A stretch of 18,454 bases of DNA from Aquifex sp964425585. GTDB taxonomy: Bacteria > Aquificota > Aquificia > Aquificales > Aquificaceae. The translations under genes and the position numbers were made by a program. Of this stretch, positions 1 through 7,206 are shown piece by piece. Below the pieces are notes generated by a model. The model saw only the letters and a program-made list of their open reading frames with translations, ran no database searches and was not told where the DNA came from. The stretch is from positions 1-18,454 of the forward strand of contig CAYRMG010000026.1 in the NCBI GenBank assembly GCA_964425585.1, in the 5' to 3' direction. The stretch's first letter is position 1. Every line of letters begins with the position of its first letter.

Positions 1-33
1 GTCCCGCGCTCTATCCAGTTGAGCTACAGCCCG
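1..33 (-). tRNA. tRNA gene, 5' part only (cut by window edge)
   Basis: Read on the minus strand from position 33, the sequence folds as the first 32 or so nucleotides of a tRNA. It has a 7-nt 5' acceptor strand (33-27), the U8-A9 pair, a D-stem GCUC/GAGC with a 9-nt loop containing the conserved GG, a G at position 26 and a five-base anticodon stem strand CGGGA. The window ends just before the anticodon, so the amino acid cannot be read. The D-loop pattern with GGAU is common in tRNA-Arg, but that is only a hint. The exact 5' nucleotide is inferred from standard tRNA spacing. The gene lies 25 bp downstream of the thioesterase gene on the same strand and could share its transcript. Confidence 0.8.
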
Positions 34-58
34 TCCAGAATATATATTTTAATACCTT

Positions 59-442
59 TCACAGAAGTATACTTTTCACATCATCAGGTATTGAAACTAT
101 TTTTCCCTTCTTTACAATACAGTGTTTTGTTTCTCCGTAGGAAACGCCTTCCCCCCGTCTTAATACTTTATACTCAAAGGAGAATGTAAAACGAGTCAAA
201 TCCTTAAGGGTCAGGTGTATCTCAAACTCATCGTCGTAATACAAGGGTTTTTTATACTCACAACTTGCAGAGAGAAGAACAACTTCAAGACCCTTTTTTC
301 TAAGCTCGCTGTAAGGTAGCCCCTTGCTTCTCAGAAACTCACCCCTCGCTTCTTCAAAGTAGCGAAAGTAATTAGAGTGGTGCACAATACCCTGGGCATC
401 CGTTTCGTAGAACTGAACCCTCCTTCTGTAAATGAAGGGCAT
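59..442 (-). CDS. Hotdog-fold acyl-CoA thioesterase (4HBT/YbgC type)
   Basis: A 127-residue single-domain protein of the 4-hydroxybenzoyl-CoA thioesterase family, the usual length for it. Members hydrolyse acyl-CoA thioesters in the cytoplasm; the substrate cannot be told from sequence. The N-terminal signature is visible: an Asp at residue 15 in the context Y-E-T-D-A-Q-G-I-V, two His at 21-22, Tyr25 and Glu31 on the following helix. In this family the Asp in that position is the catalytic acid/base. The start at 442 is ATG and keeps the signature about 10 residues from the N terminus, as in relatives. No Shine-Dalgarno site precedes it. The start lies only 12 bp from the start chosen for the divergent MarC-family gene, so its promoter must lie within that gene. 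No tol-pal genes are nearby, so the YbgC name would be by similarity only. Confidence 0.85.
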   Translation of the reverse strand: MPFIYRRRVQFYETDAQGIVHHSNYFRYFEEARGEFLRSKGLPYSELRKKGLEVVLLSASCEYKKPLYYDDEFEIHLTLKDLTRFTFSFEYKVLRRGEGVSYGETKHCIVKKGKIVSIPDDVKSILL

Positions 443-454
443 AATTCTATATTA

Positions 455-1081
455 ATGGAAGTGTTTATCCTTATGTTCACAAAGGCCTTTATCTCACTTC
501 TTGCGATAATGAATCCCTTTTCAAGTGTTCCCTTCGTTATATCCCTTACCACCCAATACTCAAAGGAAGAGATTAGAAAGATAGCCTTTTTTGCAAGCTT
601 TTACGCATTCCTTATACTTCTTTTCTTCCTACTCAGCGGGGATTTAATCTTTAGGTTTATGGGAATAACTATACACTCCTTTAAGGTCGGAGGGGGAATA
701 CTTCTATTTCTTATAGCTATAAACCTTGTTCAAGGTGAAGTTCACAGGGAAAAGGGAAAAAGCCAGGAAATTGAAGCTGCACTCCAAAGGGAAAATATAG
801 CACTCATTCCCCTTGCGATGCCTCTGCTTGCGGGCCCCGGTTCAATAACAACGGTTCTGGTTTTGAGAAGTTACGGGAAAAACCTCTTTGATTTTTCAGC
901 CATCTTACTGGCCATACTTCTGGCTTGTGTTACCGCTTTTATCGTTTATTCCTCAAGCTCATTCCTATACAGATTTCTCGGAAGAACTGGAATAAATCTC
1001 GTGACCAGAATTTCGGGAATACTCCTTCTTGCAGTATCGGTTCAGTTTATAACCGACGGTCTAAAACCCCTTTTAAAGTAA
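455..1081 (+). CDS. MarC-family integral membrane protein
   Basis: A polytopic inner-membrane protein of the MarC (UPF0056, NAAT) family, about 208 residues from the chosen start, which is the normal family size. Roughly six hydrophobic helices can be seen. The family-typical N-terminal N-P motif is present (I-M-N-P-F-S-S-V-P), and a second conserved P-L-L-A-G-P-G-S-I-T motif opens the second half. The transport function of this family is poorly established; marC itself proved not to be an antibiotic resistance pump. The frame is open back to an ATG at 377, but that would add 26 hydrophilic residues lying antisense to the thioesterase N terminus. I therefore prefer ATG 455; ATG 473 is also possible. 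The 3' end overlaps the convergent LptF/G-type gene by 9 bp. Confidence 0.85.
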   Translation: MEVFILMFTKAFISLLAIMNPFSSVPFVISLTTQYSKEEIRKIAFFASFYAFLILLFFLLSGDLIFRFMGITIHSFKVGGGILLFLIAINLVQGEVHREKGKSQEIEAALQRENIALIPLAMPLLAGPGSITTVLVLRSYGKNLFDFSAILLAILLACVTAFIVYSSSSFLYRFLGRTGINLVTRISGILLLAVSVQFITDGLKPLLK

Positions 1082-1930
1082 AACCTTTACAGCAAAAATT
1101 ATAAGCATATGAAGAATGATAAAAGATGCAACCGTGCCGTAGAAATGGCTAACCCTTGTGCAAATCTTAAGACAGATGAAGAAAACGCCCAAAAAAAGGA
1201 AAGGGGTAATCAAAACGTTTGCCACATTAACAGCTATACTTTCCTTTACCCTTTTTTTTCTGAGTCCTTTTTTTTCAAACTGTCTCAGGTTCAGTATGTA
1301 TCTTTCAAAGCTGACTATAAACAGGCTTTCCTCTTCGGTTATTACCGTTCCATGTTCAAACAGGAAAACTCCCTTTCCCTTATACTCAAGCTCCTTTGAA
1401 AGTATTGTTATATCCCTGAACTTGAAAAATACATTTTCGTATTTTTTCCCCCTTCTTCCATCAACGTATATAACCGCTCCCCCGAAACCTACAAAAGTCC
1501 TAACGGGAACCTCTCTAAAGAAACTATCTTGATACTTAAAAAGGAGGTTTTTCCTGATAAATGCCACCTTCTCCTCAATAAGCGTTCCCGAAAGGACAAT
1601 CATAACAAGGTAAAGGGAGATAAAGGGAATTGAAAAGAAGTATAAGATTTTTAAGTCCGAAATTCCGAAGGAGTAAAATACGTGAATTAATCTTTTCTCT
1701 TTTAAACTGTTCATAAGGGAAGCTGTTGCAAGGATTACACCGTCGGGAAGGAAGAAATAGGTATAATATACGCTCCAGCTTATAAAGAAGCCGAAAAAAT
1801 CCTTTAAGGGAATACCCAGAAGTATACCGCTCAGCCGAACAAACTGAACGCTGAAGAAAATAACCGAAAGAATAAAAGCTCCCAAAATAGCGGTTCTTAA
1901 AAAGTGATAAAAAATGTAGGACCTAAACAT
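1073..1930 (-). CDS. LptF/LptG-type (YjgP/YjgQ) permease, probable LPS exporter subunit
   Basis: A 285-residue membrane protein with the YjgP/YjgQ layout. Three hydrophobic segments lie in the first 120 residues, a soluble beta-rich stretch at roughly 125-230 matches the periplasmic jellyroll domain, and further hydrophobic helices close the C terminus (FLFLGVFFICLKI and after). In the Lpt system LptF and LptG pair with the LptB ATPase to extract lipopolysaccharide from the inner membrane. At 285 residues the protein is shorter than the roughly 350 usual for the family, mainly in the periplasmic part and the last helices. I cannot decide between F and G; no partner permease or ATPase lies in the window. 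The 5' end is 24 bp from the divergent pgpA start and the 3' end overlaps the MarC-family gene. Confidence 0.8.
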   Translation of the reverse strand: MFRSYIFYHFLRTAILGAFILSVIFFSVQFVRLSGILLGIPLKDFFGFFISWSVYYTYFFLPDGVILATASLMNSLKEKRLIHVFYSFGISDLKILYFFSIPFISLYLVMIVLSGTLIEEKVAFIRKNLLFKYQDSFFREVPVRTFVGFGGAVIYVDGRRGKKYENVFFKFRDITILSKELEYKGKGVFLFEHGTVITEEESLFIVSFERYILNLRQFEKKGLRKKRVKESIAVNVANVLITPFLFLGVFFICLKICTRVSHFYGTVASFIILHMLIIFAVKVLL

Positions 1931-1954
1931 CCTTATGGTATATTAACTCAGTAA

Positions 1955-2392
1955 ATGTCCTACCTTTTAGAATTTATAGCGACGGGCTTTTACGTCGGAA
2001 AGTTTCCCTTTGCCCCCGGAACGCTGGGAACACTCGTAGGTATACCTCTCGTTCTTCTCCTTTACCTTGATAAGAATGTTTACCTTTTCGGTGTGATAGC
2101 TCTTTTTTTCCTCGGGTGGATTTCTTCCGAGTATATGGTAAACGTAAAAAAGGAGGAGGACCCGGAAGAAGTTGTTATAGATGAAATAGTAGGATACATT
2201 CTCTCATTTTTATTTGTAGAACCGACGATAAAAACCCTTGCAGCCGCCTTTATCATCTTTCGTTTAATAGATATATATAAACCCTTTCCCGTTAACCTTT
2301 TTGAGAACTTTCCGGGAGGTCTCGGTGTTATGATGGATGATATCGCGGGAGGATTAATCACCGCTTTTGTTTTATATCTCCTGATACAATAA
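1955..2392 (+). CDS. pgpA: Phosphatidylglycerophosphatase A
   Basis: A 145-residue membrane protein that removes the phosphate of phosphatidylglycerol phosphate to give phosphatidylglycerol. All family motifs are visible: G-K-F-P-F-A-P-G-T-L-G-T at 15-26, D-P-E-E-V-V-I-D-E-I-V-G at 69-80, F-R-L-I-D-I-Y-K-P-F-P at 102-112 and G-G-L-G-V-M-M-D-D-I-A-G at 121-132. The acidic residues of the second and fourth motifs form the metal site in this family. The length is typical. The start is ATG, with a TATATT at 1939-1944 only 10 nt upstream and no Shine-Dalgarno site, which suggests a very short or absent leader. The gene heads a plus-strand run with mqnD and trmI. The enzyme acts directly after PgsA, whose gene is in the minus-strand operon at 13709-14236. 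Confidence 0.93.
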   Translation: MSYLLEFIATGFYVGKFPFAPGTLGTLVGIPLVLLLYLDKNVYLFGVIALFFLGWISSEYMVNVKKEEDPEEVVIDEIVGYILSFLFVEPTIKTLAAAFIIFRLIDIYKPFPVNLFENFPGGLGVMMDDIAGGLITAFVLYLLIQ

Positions 2393-2398
2393 ATTTTT

Positions 2399-3238
2399 AT
2401 GAAAATCAGAGTAGCTCACAGTCCCGATTCCGATGATGCCTTTATGTTTTACCCTCTTGCCAAGGGACTTATAGATACGGAAGGTCTTGAATTTGAACAC
2501 ATTCTTGCGGATATAGAAACCTTAAACAGGGAAGCCTTGAAGGGAACGTATGAGGTTTCTGCAATTTCCTTTCACGCATACCCCTACGTTGCGGATAAGT
2601 ATGCGGTTCTCCCGAGCGGCGGAAGCGTCGGAGAAGGTTACGGCCCCATAGTTGTATCAAAGGAAGAACTCGGAAGCCTCAAAGGGAAAAGGATAGCGGT
2701 TCCCGGAGAGCTTACAACGGCGTTTTTAGTTCTCAAACTTTATGAGCCTGAAATTGAACACGTCGTTTATCCCTTTGACAGGATTATTGATGCGGTGCTA
2801 AAGGGTGAAGTGGAAGCGGGTCTTGTTATACATGAAGGTCAGCTTTCCTACAAGGATTACGGGTTGAAGAAAGTTGTAGACCTCGGGGAATGGTGGAAGG
2901 AAAAATACGGGCTTCCTCTTCCGCTCGGCTGCAATATAGTAAAGAAAGACCTCGGGAAGGATGTAATAAAAAAGATTGAGCGATTGATGAGAAAAAGCGT
3001 TGAGTATGCTCTGAAAGAAAAGGAAAAAGCCCTTGAGTATGCTATAAACTATGCAAGAGACCTTAAAGATGACCCGAGAAGAACTGAGAAATTCGTAAGT
3101 ATGTATGTCAACGAAAGAACTATTGATTATGGAGAGGAAGGAAGGGAAGCGGTAAGGCTTCTTTTGAGACTCGGAAAAGAAAAGGGAATAATAAAGACCG
3201 AAATACCCGAAAAAATATTTTCTGATGAGCTCTTTTAA
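2399..3238 (+). CDS. mqnD: 1,4-dihydroxy-6-naphthoate synthase (menaquinone, futalosine route)
   Basis: A 279-residue protein of the MqnD branch of the MqnA/MqnD family. It converts cyclic dehypoxanthinyl futalosine into 1,4-dihydroxy-6-naphthoate, the last dedicated step of naphthoate ring formation in the futalosine pathway. The N terminus carries the diagnostic S-P-D-S-D-D-A-F-M-F block at residues 8-17, and G-S-V-G-E-G-Y-G-P follows at 74-82. His145, in the block L-V-I-H-E-G-Q, falls at the position of the catalytic His described for the Thermus enzyme. The gene starts 6 nt after the pgpA stop with no visible Shine-Dalgarno sequence, so it probably depends on translation of the upstream gene. 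Its last 14 nt overlap trmI. Other mqn genes are not in the window. Confidence 0.92.
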   Translation: MKIRVAHSPDSDDAFMFYPLAKGLIDTEGLEFEHILADIETLNREALKGTYEVSAISFHAYPYVADKYAVLPSGGSVGEGYGPIVVSKEELGSLKGKRIAVPGELTTAFLVLKLYEPEIEHVVYPFDRIIDAVLKGEVEAGLVIHEGQLSYKDYGLKKVVDLGEWWKEKYGLPLPLGCNIVKKDLGKDVIKKIERLMRKSVEYALKEKEKALEYAINYARDLKDDPRRTEKFVSMYVNERTIDYGEEGREAVRLLLRLGKEKGIIKTEIPEKIFSDELF

Positions 3239-3974
3239 GGAAGGGGAATACGTATTAATAGTTCACGGCGAACGGAAATTTCTGAGAAAACTTATTCCCA
3301 AGTATAGCCTAAACGTTAAAAAAGAAGTTCTCAAGTTTGACGAGATAATAGGAAAACCCGAAGGGGTAAAAATAGGAAACTTTGAGGTTTACAGACCCAC
3401 CCTTGAGGATTTAATACTTCTCGGGTTTGAAAGGAAGACACAGATAATTTACCCTAAAGATGCCTTTTATATAGCTTTTAAGCTGGGATTGAACAAAGAA
3501 AAAAAGGTTCTTGAGTTCGGAACGGGAAGCGGGGCTTTATGTGCTGTTTTTTCCCAAATTGCGGGAGAGGTTTGGAGTTACGAAGCGGTTGAAGAGTTCT
3601 ACAAGACAGCGAAGAAAAACCTTGAGAAATTCGGTATAAAAGGAAATGTAAGGTTAATTAACGAAGATTTCGGAAATGCGGACGTTCCTCAGGATTACTT
3701 TGACAGTGTATTTGTTGACGTAAGGGAACCATACCCGCATCTTGAAAAGGTTCATAAATCCCTAAAAGCAGGGGGAAGTGTAGGTTTTTTGCTTCCCACC
3801 GCAAACCAGGTTATAAAACTCCTTGAAATCGCGGGTAAATTTTTCGGAAACCTGGAAGTTCTTGAGATACTCCAAAGGTATTATAAAAAGGTTCCCGAAA
3901 GGTTCAGGCCGGAGGACCAAATGGTAGGCCACACCGCTTACCTCGTTTTCGGAAGAAAGCTCACTTCTTTATGA
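3225..3974 (+). CDS. trmI: tRNA (adenine-N1)-methyltransferase TrmI (m1A58)
   Basis: A 249-residue SAM-dependent methyltransferase that forms m1A at position 58 of the T-loop of tRNAs, a modification important for tRNA stability at high temperature. The small N-terminal beta domain (residues 1-60) starts F-K-E-G-E-Y-V-L-I. The family signature R-K-T-Q-I-I-Y-P-K-D follows at 70-79, and the SAM-binding motif I is V-L-E-F-G-T-G-S-G at 95-103. Motif IV is the F-V-D-V-R-E-P-Y-P-H stretch. The enzyme normally works as a homotetramer. The ATG lies inside the end of mqnD (14-nt overlap), arguing for coupling. The 3' end overlaps mutS, on the opposite strand, by 14 bp. Confidence 0.92.
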   Translation: MSSFKEGEYVLIVHGERKFLRKLIPKYSLNVKKEVLKFDEIIGKPEGVKIGNFEVYRPTLEDLILLGFERKTQIIYPKDAFYIAFKLGLNKEKKVLEFGTGSGALCAVFSQIAGEVWSYEAVEEFYKTAKKNLEKFGIKGNVRLINEDFGNADVPQDYFDSVFVDVREPYPHLEKVHKSLKAGGSVGFLLPTANQVIKLLEIAGKFFGNLEVLEILQRYYKKVPERFRPEDQMVGHTAYLVFGRKLTSL

Positions 3975-6531
3975 GGTTCTTTATCTTCTCTTTTAGCTCC
4001 GCAAGTATGAGAAGAGCTTTAACGGGTGTCGTATTTCCTATATCTATATCCTCTATCTCCTTTATTATCTCCTCGTAAAGGGTTAGCTTTTCTTCATCTA
4101 CGGATTTCTTGTATGTAGCCTCAAGGAAGGGTAGAACCTCCTGCTTGTTTCTTTCCCCGCCTTCAAGCTCTTTTAATATCTTCTTCGCTTCCTTTATTAC
4201 TTCCTCGGGAAGTCCTGCAAGCTTTGCAACGTCTATGCCGAAGCTTCCCTTTGCCCTTCCCTCCTTCAGTATATACAGAAACCTTATTCCTTCTTCCGTT
4301 TCTTCAACCTCCATATGGTAGTTCTTAACCCCCCTTATCTTTTTTTCAAGCTCGGTGAGCTCAAGATAATGGGTGGCAATAAGCGTTTTTGCCCCTATCT
4401 TCTCGCTTATGTATTTCACTATCGCCTTGCTTATGGCTATACCGTCATAGGTTGAGGTTCCCCTTCCCACCTCGTCAAGGATTATGAGACTTCTTTTTGT
4501 TGCGTTGTTAAGAATGTTTGAGACATCTAGCATCTCGTTCATAAAGGTAGAAACACCTAAAGCAAGAACATCCCCTGAGCCTATTCTTGTGAATATAGCA
4601 TCAACTAAGGGTATCTTTGCACTCCTGACGGGAAGAAAGCTACCCGTATGTGCAAGGAGCGTAAGAACTCCTACCTGTCTTATGTAGCTTGACTTTCCCG
4701 CCATGTTCGGGCCTGTGATTACGTGTATAAACTCATTTTCTGTAAGTTTTGTGTCATTGGGAACGTAGCTTTTCGTGAACTCTTCTATTACGGGATGCTT
4801 TCCCTCTTCTATTATCAGCTCGTATCCCTCGTGAACCTCCGGTCTTACCCAACCTTTTTCTAAGGCAAGCCATGCGAGGGACTGAATGTAGTCAACCTCA
4901 CCTATCAAGGAAGCATTACTTCCTACTTTATCAAGCTCTTTTAACACTTCTTCCCTCAGCTCCTTGTAAAGCTCATACTCAAGTTCGTTTATACGGGTTT
5001 GGGCGGAAAGAATTTTTTCCTCAAGCTTTTGAAGCTCGTCCGTCGTATACCTTTCCGCGTTTGACAAGGTTTGCCTTCTTCTGAAGTGCTGAGGGACGTA
5101 TTTTAGGTTAGCCTTTGTTACCTCTATGTAGTATCCCATTACCTTGTTGTATCCGATTTTTAAACTCTGTATTCCCGTCTCTTTTTTTAGTTTCTTTTCA
5201 TACTCCCTTAAGAGTTTTTCCGCATTTTCCCTTATAAAACGAAGCTCATCAAGATAGGAGTTAACACCCGTCTTGATAAGTCCCCCTTCCTTTACGTGGA
5301 GGGGCGGGTCCTCAACAAGGGTCTTATCTATAAGGTCAGCTAACTTGTTCAGGTTAAGGAGGGAACTCTCAATTTCCCTGAATATTTCCGAATCAAGAAG
5401 GGATAACGTCCTCCTCAACTCCTCCGCTTTCCTTAAAGAGTTTTTAAGGTAAACGAGCTCCCGAGGACTTGCCATATTTGAACTGATTCTGGATACAAGC
5501 CTCTCCAAATCCGACATACCCTCAAGGATTTTCCTTATCTCGTTAAGAACTTCCCTCTTGTTAATGAGTTCCTCAACAGCTTCCTGAATCTTTTTAATCT
5601 TTTCTATGCTTCTGAAAGGGTTGAGGAGTCTGAACCTAAGTCTTCTTCGTCCCATACCCGTGAGGGTTCTATCAACAACCTTAAAAAGGGATATATCCTT
5701 TCTTCCTTCTATGCTTTCTGTAATTTCAAGTCCCTTTACCGCCTTGAGGTCAAGCTTCACGTATCCCTCATCAACGTATGGTTTTGGCTTGGGAATAAGG
5801 GGAGTAAAGGACTTCTGGGTGGCTTTAGCATACCTGTAAACAGCCCCGAGGGTAAGGGAAAGCTCCTCGTCCTGAAATCCGAAAGCCTTTACGGACGGAA
5901 CTCTGAAATCCTTGAGAAGTTCCTCCTTTCCTTCTTCAAAGAACTCTTCATCAAGCTCAGATATGTGAAGCTTTAAAACCTTCCCAATCTTTTCGGGAAG
6001 TTTTTCCCCTTTCCTTACGAGAAGTTCCTTTATGTTGAACTTAGAAAGAAAGTCTATCAGCTCTTCTTCTTTTACCTTTGCACCTATAAACTCACCTACC
6101 GAAAGGTTGAGGTAAGAAACGAGATAGCTTCTTCCTTTCCTGTAAATAGCGGAAAGGCCACCGGTTTCCCTTTCAAAGAATGTCCCCGGGGTTATAACCC
6201 TTATTACATCCCTCTTTACTATTCCCTTAGCCTTTGATGGGTCTTCAACCTGTTCACATATTGCCACCTTATAACCTTTGTTTACCAGCTTTGCTATGTA
6301 ATTATTTGCGGAATGATAGGGAACCCCGCACATGGGTATCCTTTCCCTTCCCTTTCCCGCAGGTCTTGAGGTCAGAACAAGGCCGAGCTCCTTGGAACCT
6401 ACGACCGCATCTTCATAAAAAAGCTCGTAAAAGTCCCCGAGTCTGAAAAGAAGAAGACAGTCGGGATACATGCTCTTGAACTGGTGATACTGGGCAAGCA
6501 TAGGGGTAAGCTCTTTTTCCTCTTTTCCCAT
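3961..6531 (-). CDS. mutS: DNA mismatch repair protein MutS
   Basis: An 856-residue MutS1-type mismatch sensor. The mismatch-reading motif is intact in L-G-D-F-Y-E-L-F, with Phe34 and Glu36 as the residues that stack on and contact the mispaired base. The connector, lever and clamp regions follow (roughly 120-560). The ABC-type ATPase carries Walker A G-P-N-M-A-G-K-S at about 607-614 and Walker B L-I-I-L-D-E-V-G-R-G-T-S-T with Asp at about 686. A C-terminal tail of about 60 residues follows. Length and order match bacterial MutS rather than MutS2: there is no Smr domain and the N-terminal mismatch domain is present. The start codon is ATG, 18 bp from the start of recO on the other strand, with no Shine-Dalgarno site. 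MutL is not in the window. Confidence 0.98.
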   Translation of the reverse strand: MGKEEKELTPMLAQYHQFKSMYPDCLLLFRLGDFYELFYEDAVVGSKELGLVLTSRPAGKGRERIPMCGVPYHSANNYIAKLVNKGYKVAICEQVEDPSKAKGIVKRDVIRVITPGTFFERETGGLSAIYRKGRSYLVSYLNLSVGEFIGAKVKEEELIDFLSKFNIKELLVRKGEKLPEKIGKVLKLHISELDEEFFEEGKEELLKDFRVPSVKAFGFQDEELSLTLGAVYRYAKATQKSFTPLIPKPKPYVDEGYVKLDLKAVKGLEITESIEGRKDISLFKVVDRTLTGMGRRRLRFRLLNPFRSIEKIKKIQEAVEELINKREVLNEIRKILEGMSDLERLVSRISSNMASPRELVYLKNSLRKAEELRRTLSLLDSEIFREIESSLLNLNKLADLIDKTLVEDPPLHVKEGGLIKTGVNSYLDELRFIRENAEKLLREYEKKLKKETGIQSLKIGYNKVMGYYIEVTKANLKYVPQHFRRRQTLSNAERYTTDELQKLEEKILSAQTRINELEYELYKELREEVLKELDKVGSNASLIGEVDYIQSLAWLALEKGWVRPEVHEGYELIIEEGKHPVIEEFTKSYVPNDTKLTENEFIHVITGPNMAGKSSYIRQVGVLTLLAHTGSFLPVRSAKIPLVDAIFTRIGSGDVLALGVSTFMNEMLDVSNILNNATKRSLIILDEVGRGTSTYDGIAISKAIVKYISEKIGAKTLIATHYLELTELEKKIRGVKNYHMEVEETEEGIRFLYILKEGRAKGSFGIDVAKLAGLPEEVIKEAKKILKELEGGERNKQEVLPFLEATYKKSVDEEKLTLYEEIIKEIEDIDIGNTTPVKALLILAELKEKIKNLIKK

Positions 6532-6549
6532 AAGATTTTAAGATAAGGT

Positions 6550-7185
6550 ATGAAAGGGGAATTTATAGTTCTAAGAAGGGTAAGAGGCGGAGACGTTGAC
6601 CTTGTTGCAACTCTATACGGAATTTACGGAAAACTAACCCTCTTTCTAAAAGAGGGCTATCTCAACGAAAATCCTCTTTTCGGAGTTTTTGAACCTTTCA
6701 ACGTGGTTGACATAGATTTTTACCAGTCGGGAAACATAATAATCCCGAACGATGTAAGAAAAGTAAGAAGATTTTCATACAAGGCTAAAGATTACGAGCA
6801 GTTTATTTATATGTCAAAGATATCGGAAGCGGTTTTAAAATTCGTTCACTCCTACGATGAAAAGATTTATAAACTCCTTTTTAATGAACTTGAAAAAAAG
6901 GTAAAAAACTTAAACACTTCCCTTCTGAGGTTTTACATAAACCTTATTGAGATATTGGGATATACACCTAAGTTCCTTTACGAGGGAAAAATAGGTCAAA
7001 AAGTAAAAATTAACCTGGAAAACGGAGAAATAGGGAGTGGAAATTACGAGATAAAGGGAAGCTACATAAAGCTTCTCAGAAAGATTAAAAATACAAAGGA
7101 TTACGAGAGGATAAGAATAACGAAGGGAAGTTTTAAAGAGATAGAAAAATTTTTAAGAGATTTCCTGAATTATCACACAAAGTGA
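6550..7185 (+). CDS. recO: DNA repair protein RecO
   Basis: A 211-residue protein resembling RecO, which binds SSB and single-stranded DNA and helps RecR load RecA at gaps. The N terminus has the expected OB-fold pattern: F-I-V-L-R-R-V then a polar turn G-G-D-V-D-L-V, then L-Y-G-I-Y-G-K-L-T-L-F-L-K-E-G. A helical C-terminal domain follows. I see no zinc-binding cysteines; many RecO proteins lack them. RecO sequences diverge fast, so the call rests on the N-terminal pattern and overall length plus context, since mutS, recR and recA are all close by. The ATG follows a weak AAGG immediately upstream. The 3' end lies inside a small inverted repeat (7170-7188), and the gene converges on groEL. Confidence 0.75.
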   Translation: MKGEFIVLRRVRGGDVDLVATLYGIYGKLTLFLKEGYLNENPLFGVFEPFNVVDIDFYQSGNIIIPNDVRKVRRFSYKAKDYEQFIYMSKISEAVLKFVHSYDEKIYKLLFNELEKKVKNLNTSLLRFYINLIEILGYTPKFLYEGKIGQKVKINLENGEIGSGNYEIKGSYIKLLRKIKNTKDYERIRITKGSFKEIEKFLRDFLNYHTK

Positions 7186-7188
7186 TAA
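7170..7188. repeat. Perfect 7-bp inverted repeat between convergent recO and groEL
   Basis: TTATCAC (7170-7176), a 5-nt loop ACAAA, then GTGATAA (7182-7188). The arms are exact complements and the recO stop codon (7183-7185) lies in the right arm. Neither strand has a T-tract directly after the hairpin, so a classic intrinsic terminator is not supported. It could still mark the 3' ends of the two convergent transcripts, or be chance in AT-rich DNA. Confidence 0.4.
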
Positions 7189-7206
7189 AGAAAAGGGGAA
7201 AGGGAA

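Noticed and set aside
377..454. N-terminal extension of the MarC-family protein
   Set aside because: It would add 26 hydrophilic residues lying antisense to the thioesterase N terminus and is outside the family's usual length.
1109..1532. Plus-strand open frames opposite the lptF-like gene
   Set aside because: They are antisense shadows; the minus-strand frame has a coherent membrane-permease pattern over its full length.
2080..2361. Minus-strand frame opposite pgpA
   Set aside because: Shadow frame; pgpA shows all family motifs on the plus strand.
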